From contig JAYKKT010000046.1 in assembly GCA_036023115.1 (NCBI GenBank), positions 6,903,501-6,967,500 of the forward strand: a stretch of DNA of 64,000 nucleotides, in the 5' to 3' direction. Source of the DNA: Brasenia schreberi (lineage: Eukaryota > Streptophyta > Magnoliopsida > Nymphaeales > Cabombaceae). The position numbers and the translations under genes were made by a program. Under the pieces are notes generated by a model. The model saw only the letters and a program-made list of their open reading frames with translations, searched no databases and was not told the origin of the DNA. Shown piece by piece: positions 41,154 through 54,400 of this stretch (within the stretch, counting starts at the first letter, position 1; the number at the start of each line of letters is the position of its first letter).

Positions 41154-44100
41154 TCAAACAACATTTATGCCATTTCTGATGATCTCCGATTTTTCTTGCT
41201 CCAAATCATATATCTTATCATGCATGCCTTCTTTCTGGTAGGCCTGCGTCATGATCGAAAACGTCGAAGAATCGGGGATGCAATTTCTTTCCTTCATTCT
41301 CACGTAAACCCTCTCCATCTCTATCAGATCATCTGCTTGTGCACAAGCGGATATCACAGCATTGAAGAATGATGTATTCATCACAATTTCCAGCCTCTCT
41401 GCAACTTGAATGCTTCTCACTACCTTGTGAAACAGACCAGCATTACTGTACCCATGTATAAGGCAGCAAAAGGTCTTGGTATCTGCCTTCATGCCTTCAG
41501 CCCGCATCTGATCAAACGCGCACTCCATGTGCTTCACATCACCGGCATCTGCAAATGTTTCGATCACATTGTTGTATGTAGAAGTAGTCCAAGGATATGA
41601 GAGTTTGCGCATAAACTCCATAACCGCCGTCATTTTGTCATACATTCTTTTCTTTCCATAAGCTCCTATAAGTATGTTGAAAGTCCGGGACTCGGGCTCC
41701 ATTCCGAAGTTTCGGAACTTTTCATACCATCTCTCCATCATCTCAGTCTGGCCATTGTTGCCAAACAGGCCCAAGATGATGTTCATTGTCCACACATCAG
41801 GTTTACATGTAGTGCTCTCCAGCATGCCAGTGAGAACTTGCTCCATCTTATCAAATTTTCCAGCTTTTCCATAACCACCCAACACAATGTTTTGTGTAAC
41901 CGTGTTTGGAGTTATCATGCGCTCAGCCATTTCTTCAAACAAGTTGTCAACTAGCTCAAATCGAGAGGCCTCAACGCAGGCTTTTAAAAGCGTACTATAG
42001 GTGAAGACATCAGGCTGGCACAGGGGCAGAGACTTCATTTTGTCAAGAGTAGCAAATGCATCATCGAGGAGGTTGCACCGGCAATAAGCACCAAGCAAGG
42101 CTGTGTAAAGTTCGGTTGTGGGTTCACATCCTTCTTCAACCATCATGTCGAAAAGTTTACGAGCACGATCTGGCTGACCACACTTCCCAAGCAGGACGAG
42201 GAGTTTAATGTAAGTGCCACTCCTACGCTCGTAAAATGGTTGTTCCCTCAACACTTGGAATACCTGCAAACATTGAGTAGGACAACCTGAAATCTTTTGT
42301 ATTACATGATAAGTTCATAAGAGAACACATATGTTACACTAACAAAAGCAGCCCTTGTTTGTTCTTACAAAATAATCAGCACATCAGACGTTGTGATTAG
42401 AACAAATTCAAGCATGTCAAACTGTTGGAGAAAGAGGTAGTCAGTCATCAGTTGCGGTACCCTAATGTTGACTAATAACGGGTCAGATTAGGAAACAAAA
42501 GAATAGAGGTAACTCTTTCATCTGTATTTGATGGCATAGACCTCAAACAGAAAAAGTTCAACCAGCCTATTTTTGAAATTTCAATTGGCTAAACAGGTGC
42601 GTTTTTAGTCGGTTGTACACGATGACAATCCATCAGGTTAGGAAACAAAGAAAAAATGTAGTTGTTCACCTGTATTTGATGGCATAGACAGATAAACTAC
42701 TACAACTACTAAGCCTTTTCCCATACTAGACAGGATCGGCTACATGGATTCTTTGTTCCCACATAGCCCTATCATATGCTATGTTAGCAGTTAACTCAAC
42801 ATAAGCTAGATCCTTAGTTTTATTATCTCTAGCCCTAGCTATCCTAAAAATATCTCTTTCACCCTCTTTTGAGTTGAGTTTTTTATCTAAATCCTCTCAA
42901 ATTTTAGCTTTTGCTTCACTGACCTTTTTCGCTTCTTTTTTTGCTTTCTTATAATCATCTAAAGTTTCACGTCTTCTTAGCATAATGTAATTTATAACAT
43001 GCCCTCTTTGCCTTGATTTTATTTTGCATCACTTCACTCCACCATCAAGATTCTTTTTATGCCGGTACACCTCCCTTAGATTCACCTAACACATCTTTCG
43101 CTACTTTCCTAACATGTATAGCCATAATGTTTCAAATATCACAAGGTGTACCAACATAATTTCAAGCATCTCCTTGAAGGACTTTCTCTTTAAATATACT
43201 TTTTTTCTCGCTTTTGAGGTTCCACCATTTAGTCTGAATAGCTCGATGCACTCTTTTCTTCTTTGTCCACTTTTTCACCTTTACGTCTCCTAAACAAATC
43301 ATCTCCCTTTGTGAAATTCTTTGAATCACCTTATCTAGCTCTTCCCAAAAAGTCGTCTTTATACTATCTTCTAGTCCTACTTTGGGTACGTAAGCACAAA
43401 CTATATTTAAAACCTCTACTCCTAGCACTAATTTCAACGTCATGATTCGGTCACCATATCGTTGTATGTCTACTACACTTTCCTTAGTACCATAATTTAA
43501 AACATTTATCCTCAATCTCCTTTGTTTTTTCTCAAGCCTACTTTATCTCTTGTAAAGTAGGAAATGAATCTTTCTCCAAATCATAGTATCTACCACCTCC
43601 ATTAGCTTACTAGACAATGTTCCGATATTCCAAGAACCAATACGAATTTTATTATCTACTAGCTTTCTTACCCCTTGCATCCATCCATATTAAAAATGCA
43701 GAGACCCTCTCTCCAATTTATTCACTACATTCGGTCGGCAATGTAGCGAGACTAATTTCTTTACTCACACCCATTCATGATGTGAGAACCCTCTTTACAA
43801 TTGATTCACTACATCCGAGAAAAAATGTAGAGGTCCTTTCTTACTTTTCACTACATTCGGGCTGTGCAGCGTATTGCTAAGAGGGGACGCCCCTGACAAA
43901 GTTTTACGCTTGCTGTTAGAATTGTAACAGCAATGCACATCCTTTATCCAAGCTTGGGACGGGCCATGCAAGGGTGATCCCTTACATGGGCGGAGTTAAA
44001 CTGATAAACTTCATTCAACCTAATTTTGAGATTTCAATTGCACTAATCCGGTGGCTTTTTGCTTCTTGTTTTGTTCCAACTCAACACTAAAGCCTCTATT

Positions 44101-45515
44101 TGCTACGTATAGCATTTGTCCGTATTATCTAGAGGAAAAAAAGAGAAGTTTTTTTCAACACTAAGTCTTGTCAGCTATGTAGATTCTTAGCCACCACTGT
44201 GATCTATTTTGAGTCACATCCACATTTAACAGCGTGATACATGTTCCGTGGTGTCCTTCCAACATGTTGTAATGTAAGTCTTCCTCAGCTTCTTTTGTAA
44301 TGCTCATCATCCACCTTCTCACGCAGTTCTCTACATTGCAGTTAATTGGTGAATGTGTTGCTGTGAAGACAATGTTTGCTGTGTGCACCAGCTGCGACCA
44401 CCGAACAACCCAAGGTGCTTCTAGTTAAGATTGAACAGGTGCCTCAAAAGCGCGTCTTAATCATAATTCTCGGCCAAAAGAAGAAACAAGTTGCACAGCA
44501 GGATTCAATTGTGTCCAAAAGAAAAGTTAATGCATGGTGATGTAAAAAATTCATAAACGTTCCCAAGTGTGTTGCTTCCACCCCAAAGATGTTCCGGAAG
44601 CACTAGAAACATACATAAATCTATGCCCACAAGTAGTAGCATAAGTTCAGAGTGAAAAGACCGTGCCATTATAACATCTCACTTAGAAGATCTCAAAAAT
44701 TGAGGATAATTGCAAAACCCTGATTATGGTTTCCGATGGCAGAAGGTAAGAGTGTCCATTTGCTTTAAGAGTTAGAAATTCTAACAAGTTTTCTTTTCGA
44801 AATCTAAATTTAGTTATCAGTACATACAACCGATATTGAAATCATCATCAGTAAAGTGAAATCCAGACAGGATTTTTAGTCGCCAGGTGATGATTCCTCT
44901 TGCCGTCAAATCAACTCCAATTCACAAGACACAATGTGATTCGGAACTAGTAAGCTGCACTATTAATGGAAACTCTAAGCTAGAACAGTTACACTTGAAA
45001 CACCGAGACCACAAACTGGTGACCCTTTCTCACTACGAAAAACTTCAAAGTTCTCATGAGAAACACGAAATTAGACACTTCTTCATTACCTCGAGCGCTT
45101 CCTGCCACTGCTGCTTCCGAATTCGTTCCGCAAACGCCTCCGTGACCGTCGCGACCCACGCCTTGGCAACCTTCCTATCATCCATCTTCTTCTTCACGTT
45201 CTTGATGGGCGTCCTCGGCGAGCCGGCAGCCGACGACTGGGACATGCCGGGGAACTCTCCTTCCTTCCAGTGGCGCCTCCGCGTGGGAGGCGTCGGGGGA
45301 TGCTCTTGTCTTTTCGCAGGCGAGTTCGTTCGTCTTCCTGGAAGCCGCACGGCGGCGCCGCGGGCGAATACGACCGTCGGAACCGCCGGCCGGCGTTGAA
45401 GTGAAACGTGAGGAGACCGTCCGATGTCCCGCTTGGCATCCTTGGAGGAGAAGTATGAGAAGAGAGAGGACGTAGAAGAGGAGGACGAAGAGACGGAGGT
45501 AAGGAACGGAGCCAT
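41154..45515 (-). CDS. EMB2750: P-class PPR protein, EMB2750/AtPPR2-like
   Basis: Two exons: 45090-45515 (start) and 41154-42263 (stop), joined in phase 0 at EALE/VFQV, giving 511 residues. The open frame extends to a GTG at 45524, but the first ATG is at 45515, so that start is chosen. The N-terminus is Ser-rich (SVSSSSSSTSSLFSYF) and lacks acidic residues early, like a plastid transit peptide. KEGEFPGMSQSS and TPIKNVKKKM precede about ten 35-residue PPR units, for example TYIKLLVLLGKCGQPDRARK, TYSTLLKACVEASRFELVDN and TFNILIGAYGKKRMYDKMTA. The motif wording matches Arabidopsis EMB2750 (AtPPR2), reported to bind plastid 23S rRNA and to be needed for gametogenesis and embryo growth. No E or DYW extension is present, so editing is unlikely. 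The 2.8-kb intron contains a LINE. A 106-bp tandem repeat lies just upstream of the start. Confidence 0.93.
42699..43999 (-). mobile_element. RTE LINE with both ends but reverse transcriptase deleted
   Basis: Sits in the PPR intron in the same orientation as the gene. The 5' end has leader-like sequence (AAGCTTGGGACGGGCCATGC read on plus). It then encodes the start of the apurinic-type endonuclease (IGSWNIGTLSSKLMEVVDTM), GDRIMTLKLVLG, CAYVPKVGLEDSIKTTFWEE and EMICLGD. From there it jumps to KWTKKKRVH, and after ARDNKTKD directly to the C-terminus LAYVELTA. The RT domain and most of the endonuclease core are missing. Flanks ACAGATAAACT (42688-42698) and ACTGATAAACT (44000-44010) form an 11-bp duplication with one mismatch, so the deletions probably arose before insertion or by internal loss afterwards. 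Confidence 0.85.
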
Positions 45516-46779
45516 TGCTGCCACTGAGACGGAGCTCTCTGGGGCCGTTGCGGATAAACCTTCTTGCCGCGCATCAGAAGATATTTTCTTGATGACCTTT
45601 TTATCCCTACTCTTCTTGGGACTTTAGAAATACCTACCTAATGTATCAGTTATTTACAGAAAGGGTGGCAAGGGTTTTGACATAGACTCCAGGGTCTTAG
45701 AAAGTCACACCACACCCTTTTTTGGGACTTTAGAAATACCTACCTAATGTATCAGTTATTTACAGACACAAGTGACAAGGGTTTTGACATATACTCGGGT
45801 CTTAGAAAGGCACACCACACCCTTATTTATATAAAAGATTTATGTAGGAGATGCGTTTGAGGTACGTTTTTTTTTTATATAAAAGACGCGCATAAAGCAT
45901 GCATGTCATGTCTCTATGCACGTCTCCTTCCATGTAAGACTTAAGGAGAAAAAAAATGAAGAAAGAAAAAATGTAAAAGTATTAGAAATAGTAATAAGGA
46001 AAAGAGCGTGTTAGTAGTTATGTAGACTCAAACGTGAAACCGGAACTATTGATTCTAGGCAAACTAAAACCCGTTGGTTTTAGCCATCGGTTCCTGTTTA
46101 CCCGAAACCGCCCATATGAGACGATGGGAAAGAAAAAAAATCATAAAAAATACCAGATGGAAAAGAAAAGAAAAATGTCTTAACCATTGTTCCCTTGGTT
46201 TCTACTTTTAGAGCTTTCAACCAATGACATGGTGGGGGAATCCAAACTCATGTCCTCACTGGGTACTGCCTCTTACTAATTACCAACGCTTGCTTTGCTC
46301 GACTGCGGTCCGATAAAAAAGTGCGGCATCTGGAATCTGCAGATGCTGTCTGTAATCCTGCCATCTTTCTGTAAATGGGTTGAGTTGTGAAAAGCTCCAA
46401 GGTATTTGCTGGAAAACAGTTTCGACATGATATTTCGATGTGTTCATTGATGCTTTTCTGTGGTAGCATCAAAATCTAATCAACCAAACGAATTGCTTAG
46501 CTACAAATCCTTCACACAAACAAACCACGCTCAACTGAACCCAGCAAACTATGGGGTACGCCCACCATTGAGACTCAAGAAACGTCCTCAATCTGCACAA
46601 TTTTGTGTCATTCAGCATTGTGTAATGCGGTAATACAAGTGATGGCAATTCTTCACGGAAGGGGAAATAGACTGTAGATTGGGGTAATATTACATTATTC
46701 ATATATATGGAATAAGATAATGTAGTCAACAAGGTCAAGCCCCTCAATTTACAACAAACTACAGAACCAAGAAGCTAAT
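45516..46779. other. Spacer: PPR promoter and SPL 3' untranslated region
   Basis: The two minus-strand genes are only 1264 bp apart. The left part holds the PPR upstream region with the tandem repeat. The middle has a patch of AACCGG-type motifs near 46040-46120. The right part is presumably the SPL 3' untranslated region. Confidence 0.6.
45618..45826. repeat. 106-bp tandem duplication upstream of the PPR gene
   Basis: GGGACTTTAGAAATACCTAC begins at 45618 and again at 45724. The two units are nearly identical, with small differences such as AAGGGTGGC against CAAGTGAC. The array starts about 100 bp upstream of the PPR ATG, so it lies in its leader or core promoter. Confidence 0.93.
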
Positions 46780-48453
46780 TCAGATAGTTCCGTAACCCAG
46801 GAGGTCCCACCTAAAGGGAGGAAATCCAAATAGAACCGGAGGGCCTTTGAATATCAAGGCAACACAGACACAGACCGCAGCAATGGCAACCATCGAGAGC
46901 ATCACTGGTCTGTACACAAGCGTCGATCTGGTGTTTGTGTATGCCGCTTGCCGAGCACAGAGTTGACAATACTGATCTTTCTTGCTGTTATCAATATGCA
47001 TCCCCGAAAACTTTCCAAGGCTTCGGCATGATCCAGAAGCAACATCACCAGGAACAACAGCTTTCCCAAACAATTTGCTTGGACCTATCAAAACGCTGGC
47101 AATATCAATGGCAACATGTGCAGGCTTGCCGTTCTTATCAATTTTCTTCTGCACCAGTTGATTGTAAGAATTGAAGCCTCTCTGCGATGCATAATCTTCA
47201 GGGGTACGTCCCTCTGTGTCTCTTGCATGCCTCCACGCTTCAAGGGCCACCTGCATAAACGCAAACAAGGACCTCATTCAGAACTTTGAAGGAAAAATCA
47301 AGTAGCCCGTCTTTATTTCTTCTGATTTAATACATCCTTGGCAAAAAGAATCATATTGAAGAGTGAAAATCTTTTAGAAACTTAAAAATGAAAGCATGAT
47401 TCAGTGCACCCACTTAACCAAATGGAAATAAACTTGGGTGACACTAAACAACCGCTTAAAACGCAAGGGAATACTTTTGTTAACGTGCTTTTTTTCAGAT
47501 AGAACATTGTACCGGAAACATAAGGATTGGAAAGAAGTACCTTTCCCGGATCATTAGTCAACGCATCCACAATAGTATCTGCCCCTTCTATGCTGGCTGC
47601 AATGTGCAGGGGAGTAACATCAGCAGGGCCAACAATGTCAGGTCTAAATTGAAACTTCTCGTGATTATAACCACCAAATTGATCATGATGAGATTCCAGT
47701 GCAGAAGAGATTCTTCGTGGCTCGTATCTTAATAACAGTTCAACCATGGGCCTACATTTTCTACTCACAGCAATATGGAGTGGGCAGACCTCGGACAACA
47801 CTGTGGTCGGATCTTGTTTTTCTGCTACTACCCTTCCATCAAACAAAATGTCAAGAAGTTTCTTGACTACGGCACACCAATCATGGTTTAAGGAGAACTC
47901 CATTAGCCACTTGATGCGTCCAGAGGAGAAAATTTCCATATGAGAAGTAACCCCATCAGCCCTAGATGTCAACTGATTCCTTCTCAGAAGCCATCCCATT
48001 TCATGCAAAAACTCCAAAGCTTGAGTTTTATCCTTCAAATTAACAGTTCTTGTATGGTCAACACAATCAGTGACCTCAAATATATCCTCTAACATGCATA
48101 TTTCAGAGCAAATATCTTGCTCAGCAACTACGAAAGGGAAAAAGCAACTGCTAAGTCCATTCTCTTCAACCTGGATCAACATGCATCAACACTGATCTTA
48201 CTCAAACAAGTCATATGAATCATCAGAGAGGAGCAATCAAAACTCAACAGCTGTAAGATGGTACCTCAATAAAACCTCTTCCAGATACATCAGGAAGACA
48301 GCAAGAGAAGCTTAAGCTCTGCATACTTTCCTCACCACTGAAAGTTTCATTGGCATCAGCAGAGGCATCTTCTTGGGATATATACCTCCCTTCATATGCA
48401 CAAAAGAGCCTAAATACAAGGATTAACAATTTAAAGCATGTAGCAGGGGTTTC

Positions 48454-48490
<37 letters not shown>

Positions 48491-51400
48491 TTTGTGTTTG
48501 GTTGTAAGAGATTAAAGCCTTTAACTGTGAAGGTTGCTCTTTCTGATGCCGTGACAGCAAAAGGGGAGATAGCTATGATCCTGGAACGGTTCAAATACTT
48601 TGCTGGAAAAGTTGTGTTGATCATCACTTGAGCTGTATAATAGAAAAGATTCATGCTTCATCAGCATCAAGTTATTTATCAGTTGATAAAATCCATTACA
48701 ACTTGTACAAATTCAAAAAGAATTCAAAAGCAACTGTTTGCATACCATTATTGATAAAGGCTATCTGATTCTGCACCCTGGCATATATCCATCCAGATCT
48801 CCAAAATGGATCATCCGAAGCATCCACAAGTTTCTTCAAGTAGAAACTCAGATTACTAGGCACCTGCAAACAATGTAATGGCATACTGCTGAAACAATTT
48901 TGGCTAGCAAAGTTCCACAATTCAAATTCACAAAAGTACCTCTTCCCACATGTACTGCTTTAAGCGTAAGTATATGGTCAAAACGATACAACCAGGCCTT
49001 ATGTAGCTTTCCATGTCCGTCGGGCTCCGTGACAGCCATTCATAAATCTGTAGTTATGCAATAGAGATAGATGACCAGAAAATTACCTGTAAAAACTGTT
49101 TGCACTCCACAAAAAACTGTTAGCACTCCACAGCAACCAACAACAACAAAGCCTTTTCCCATACTAGACGGGGTCGGCTACATGGATTCTTTGTTTCCAC
49201 ATAGCCCTATCATGTGTCATGTTAGCATTTAACTCAACATAAACTACATCATTCTTTATTATTTCTTTCCAACACTTTTGTGGTCGTCCTCTACCTCTTT
49301 TAGTACTTTCAAAATCTAGTTTTTTATACCTTCTTATAGGTGCTTCTTTTGATTCTTTCTATATGTTCAAACCATCTTAAACGATATTCTCTCATTTTAT
49401 CCTCTATTGGTGTCACTCCTAATATATTTCTAATAACCTTATTATGTACACAGTCTTTCCTTGTATGACCACTCATCCATCTCAACATCTTCATTTCTAT
49501 CACAAGCATCTTTTATACATGTTATGATTAACTGCCCAACACTCAGAACCATAAAACATGGCATGTCTAATTGTTGCTCTATAATATTTACCTTTTAACT
49601 TTAATGGTATCTTCTTGTCACAAAGAATACCTTATGCTCCTCTCTATTTTTACCGACCTGCATTAGTTCTATGCATAACATCCCATCAATTCTTTCGTCA
49701 CTCTAAAAAATTGACCCTAGGTATTTAAAATTTTCCTTTTGGGGATGCAATGTGTGCCAATTTTAATTTCTATGTCCTCTTCAATAACTAAATGATCAAA
49801 CTTACATTCCATATATTATGACTTTATTTTACTAAGTCGGAAGCCTTTACTTTCTAATGTTTCTCTCAATAGTTCTAATTTTCTATTAACTTTTTCCTTA
49901 GACTCCTCCAATAACACTATGTCATCTGCAAATAACATACACCAAGGTACTTCATCTTTAATATGTTTTGTTAACTCATCAATCACCATTATAAATAAGT
50001 ATAGACTTAAAGTTGATCCTTGATGTAACCCAATATTAACTTCAAATAAGTCTGTCATTCCTTCGTGAGTCCTCACTGATGTTTTTTACCATCGTACATG
50101 TCTCTTATAAGGTTTATGTATGTTAATGGGACACTTTTTTTTCCAAGGTTCTCCAAAGAACATCCCTTGGTACCCTATCATAAGCTTTTTCTAGATCAAT
50201 AAATATCATGTGAAAGTTTTTCTTTTTTACTCTAAAATGTTCCATAAAACGTCTCAAAAGGTGAATCACTTTAACAATAGATTTGCCTGGCATGAATCCA
50301 AATTGGTTCTATGTTGTACTCGATACTTGTCTTAACCTACGTTCGATAATTCTTTCCCATAATTTCACAGTATGGCTCATTAACTTGATACCTTCATAAT
50401 CTCTTGCTGTTGCACTCAACAGCAACCATCTACTGAAAAATATAATGCTTCGAGCACATCAGCCATAAAAATTACCTGTCCTTTTACAGCAAGAGGCAAA
50501 TCACTGGGGTCCTTATCAAACAGCTTGAAAATTATGCGATCAGTCCGGCTCTGATAGCAATAGAAAAGGAAGTATAAGTAAGGCAGCGCCAGTGTTAAAC
50601 AGAAAGTATGAAGCTTGCAATCAAAGGATTGTTCTTTCAGAGTCATAGAGCAAGCAAGAAAAAAATCAACAAGCGAGAGAAATACACCGAAATAACTACA
50701 GATTGCATGTTTCCAGGACATAGAGAAACAAGTTTTCACCGATATAAAAAAGAAGAGTAGAACTGAAGCTGAAATACAACACTTCTTATCCACGAAAAGA
50801 TCCATCTTTCCGTACAAGTGTGCATTACAAATTAACGGAGTACAATTTACTATGTTGAGCTCAAAAGCGTCAACTTTTATACACCAAAAAAAAACATGGT
50901 CAGACAACAGCAAAGTTTATGAGAGAAGCACCTCCAATAGCTAAACAAAAGCACATCATCCCATACTCAAATAGAAATAACGTTATTCAATGCGTTCCTC
51001 AAGTTATCCCAACACAGGATTTGACCACGATCCATCACAAGCTGAAATAGTACATGAAGCCAGCTAACTAAAGTTTGATTCTTTCTGCCTCAAATTTTGT
51101 TTGGTGTTCTCAAATTAGGGATACCATATTGTTCCTACACTATTATTAACAGCTTTTGCCAAAAACCTACCTATATATATGATATGCACACTCCCTGTTG
51201 TTTTGTTCTCAAATTAGGGATATTGTAAAGCTCTTAACCCTTTTTCATGAGAATCAGCTTAGACATAAACCTTTGCTCTTTCTTATTTATAAGCTGTCAG
51301 CACTCATTTTTGGGCTCTTCCTTTTTGTTGGAAGCTGGTGCAGATGGGTTTCTACCTTGTCCACTCGTGGGAATTAACTTTTAAGTCGTCTTAGATTGAC

Positions 51401-54400
51401 ATGTAAGCAGATTTGCAAAGGCTTGAAAAGTCAAATGATAAGGACTACTGAATTGCAAACCCATAGAGTGTCTTTCACCAAAGACAAATGTGACCCAAGG
51501 GCCTCTTCTTAACAAATAGATAACATACCGGCAAGTCAGATCACCGGAAAACAACAGGTTTGACCACTACAGTCATTAAATGCCCACCAAAATCAGTCCT
51601 CTCTATCTATCAATATATAGACAGGTATATATACCTGTGCATATGCACAGTATACAGTGGCATATTTCTGAGAAAAGCATGAAAAATATCATGTTATATT
51701 CTTACTTAAATTATTATCTGCAGTACTAGTGCAACTTAAATATAATAGCCCTTTTTGAGCTTTTTCTTTGCTTCCTCGTTACTGAATATACAAATCCTAT
51801 GCCACTTCCCAAATGGACCTACGCCGCTTCTTTATCCTGAATATTGCTTCTCTTTTAAGTACAATAACCTGATCATTTCTTTATAGTTCTAAATCCCAAT
51901 GACTCTAAAGATGCATACTGGAACCATCTTATCTCATATATTATTTGACTATTTCCTGCTGAAAGATCATTCCTCTTTCACACCCCACCCACATTATGGC
52001 TCTGATGCAATTGGCAACATTCCGACAGCAAGTGCAAATCCACAAGATCAAAAACTCATTATAATTGTGAATATTCAGACCATGAATATACATAGCATAG
52101 GACTATGTTTCTGTTCTACCCGTACTGGTTAAGCCCATGCAGGTCTCCAAACTCTCAAAGGACAAATATAATTAAGTGCATAAGTAAGCAGCTATTGCAA
52201 AGGGGTAACCATCAAAATCTTACCTGAGCCTCCCCATTCGAACTGGAACGGGACTGTGTAGTTGTAGAATCTGAGTGAATGCTTGATTGAGGTGGGCTTG
52301 TTTGGTTTCCATCTTGAACTATCCATGAAGGATATTCAGGCAAACCAACTTCAAACTGCACGGAGGATGGTGACTTACCATGGCCAGACCCTACCCCGTA
52401 ATCTTCTGATTCATCATAGACATTGTTCAAATCAAAGTCATTTAGGTCGATCTTTCCCATGTCAGAACACTCTGATTTTCTTTTATTATTTTCTTGAACA
52501 GGTTGCCAACAATTGTCTTCCAGAGATATAGCTGGCTTTAGAGTATCACCACCATTAGTCCCGTTAGTACATATATTACTTCGCACATAATTTTGAACCA
52601 AAGTATCAGTTGCATGAGGATGTGATGCCCCTAAATCGGAATCTTGCACATTATTAGAACAAGTTGCCCCAGCAGATGAGTTTGGAGGCGCAGCATGACC
52701 TTGAGCAGTTATACAAGGGGGAGTTGCAGGAACTGCAGCAGAAGCCTTCTCCGGTAGTGTTCCAAGAGCAGATCCACCATTTTCCAGGGCTTGGGAGAGT
52801 CCTTGACCCAACAGGACCGACATATCACATGTACCAGCATAGCCAGCCAAGTTCTTTAATAAATGACCCAAAAGATCCTGATCCTTTGCCTGGTTGGAGG
52901 AATTAGCAGCTGTACATCAAGAGGAGTGGTATAACTTTTCAATAATCATTACAAAAAGAAGCAATAGTTTAACTTCAGTCACAGTCCAATTTTAATGCTC
53001 AGACATCAAATAATTAGTCCAGTCTGTAGTTATACCCTGTCTAAATATTAACTCCAGTCTTCCTCGGTCACAGACCTAAAGTGCATCTTATGACTATCAC
53101 ACTCACGTCATGCATCAAATCAATCATTTTGGCAAAGTTAATAGAAGCTGTTGAAAGGTAAGGTTTGATTTGATTGTTTGCAGCATTACGGTTTCAGTTC
53201 TCTAATACTCATGCGCTGCAGTTGCAAGGACACCAATACTCAATCTGTTTTAAAGCTTGTCTGTGATCTTTACGCCTTGGATCGCATTTGGAAGGACATT
53301 GGCACTTTCCGTAATGTAGATTATGTGGCTCCTAAGAAGGCAAAGGTAAGAACCACTCCTAGTTCCATATTCTTTGATAACTTTAGACTGTTGATGACCA
53401 TTTTGCTAAAGGCATCATATATTGGTTGTTGCAATTTCTGTTTTAATATTTGAATTCGGGGAGAAGCAATGAAAGATGTAATTCAGTAGACCTATGTGAA
53501 TGCTTGGATATTCTGACATGAAGTTCATTGGCGGCTCAAACACGACTTTTGGCAAATATGATTAGCTCCCTAGATGGACCATGGATACTTTAATTAAACA
53601 ATATGATCGCATTGCCTGCTGTATTTTCTTCCTAACAGACTTTTCCTTGGATGCTCGCTAAAGGATGAGAAAGCAAAAAATCCCAAAGGCAATGAAAGCC
53701 ATTTCTGAACCAAACATGATGAACAGTCACAGTTCTTTCAATATATACATATATTATATTGTATTATATTTATATATGCCATAACGAGAAGGCTTAGAAG
53801 CTTACCATGTAAGTTGGACAGTATTCTCAAGATACTCATCAAGATGTAGCTTGTGGCACGATCATCATTTAATGGATTTCCACCAACCATAGCTTCAGGT
53901 TGTGTTTTCCTTCTCCTAATATTATGGCCTGCCAGACGTCTCCTACAGCTTCTCTTTCCTTCATCAAATTCTTGCAGAACATGAAACCTATCAATGGGTC
54001 ATGAAGAACATTTAATAATTGATGAAAGGACAAGGAAAATAAAGTATCACATAAGAGCAATCAAGATACCATTCCACTTGCCACTGATACCAATCTCAGT
54101 CTATCAGTATAAATAAGCATTCACATCCAAAAAGTAAAAGAAAAATCAATATGTATGTTAATTTGTCGAAAAGATGTTTCTTACAAAGCAAGTTTTCATG
54201 TTAAATGCTCGTGATTTGAATTTGGAGGTTTGTTACTCTTACCTGGCATGGTGGCAAGAATAACTCAAATGCATATAAGGTAATAAGAGAGAGAGAGAGA
54301 GAAGCACGTGGCAAGAATTTGTCGGGAAAAAGAGCTGCAAGTGGCAAGAATTTGTCCAGAAATAGAGATGCATGTAGCAAGAATTATCATGAACAAGTGT

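Noticed and set aside
41154..42269. PPR exon 2 taken as a stand-alone 371-codon gene
   Set aside because: Its first codon would be TTG inside the acceptor TTTGCAG. Joining to 45090-45515 restores the conserved EALE/VFQV sequence and the transit peptide.
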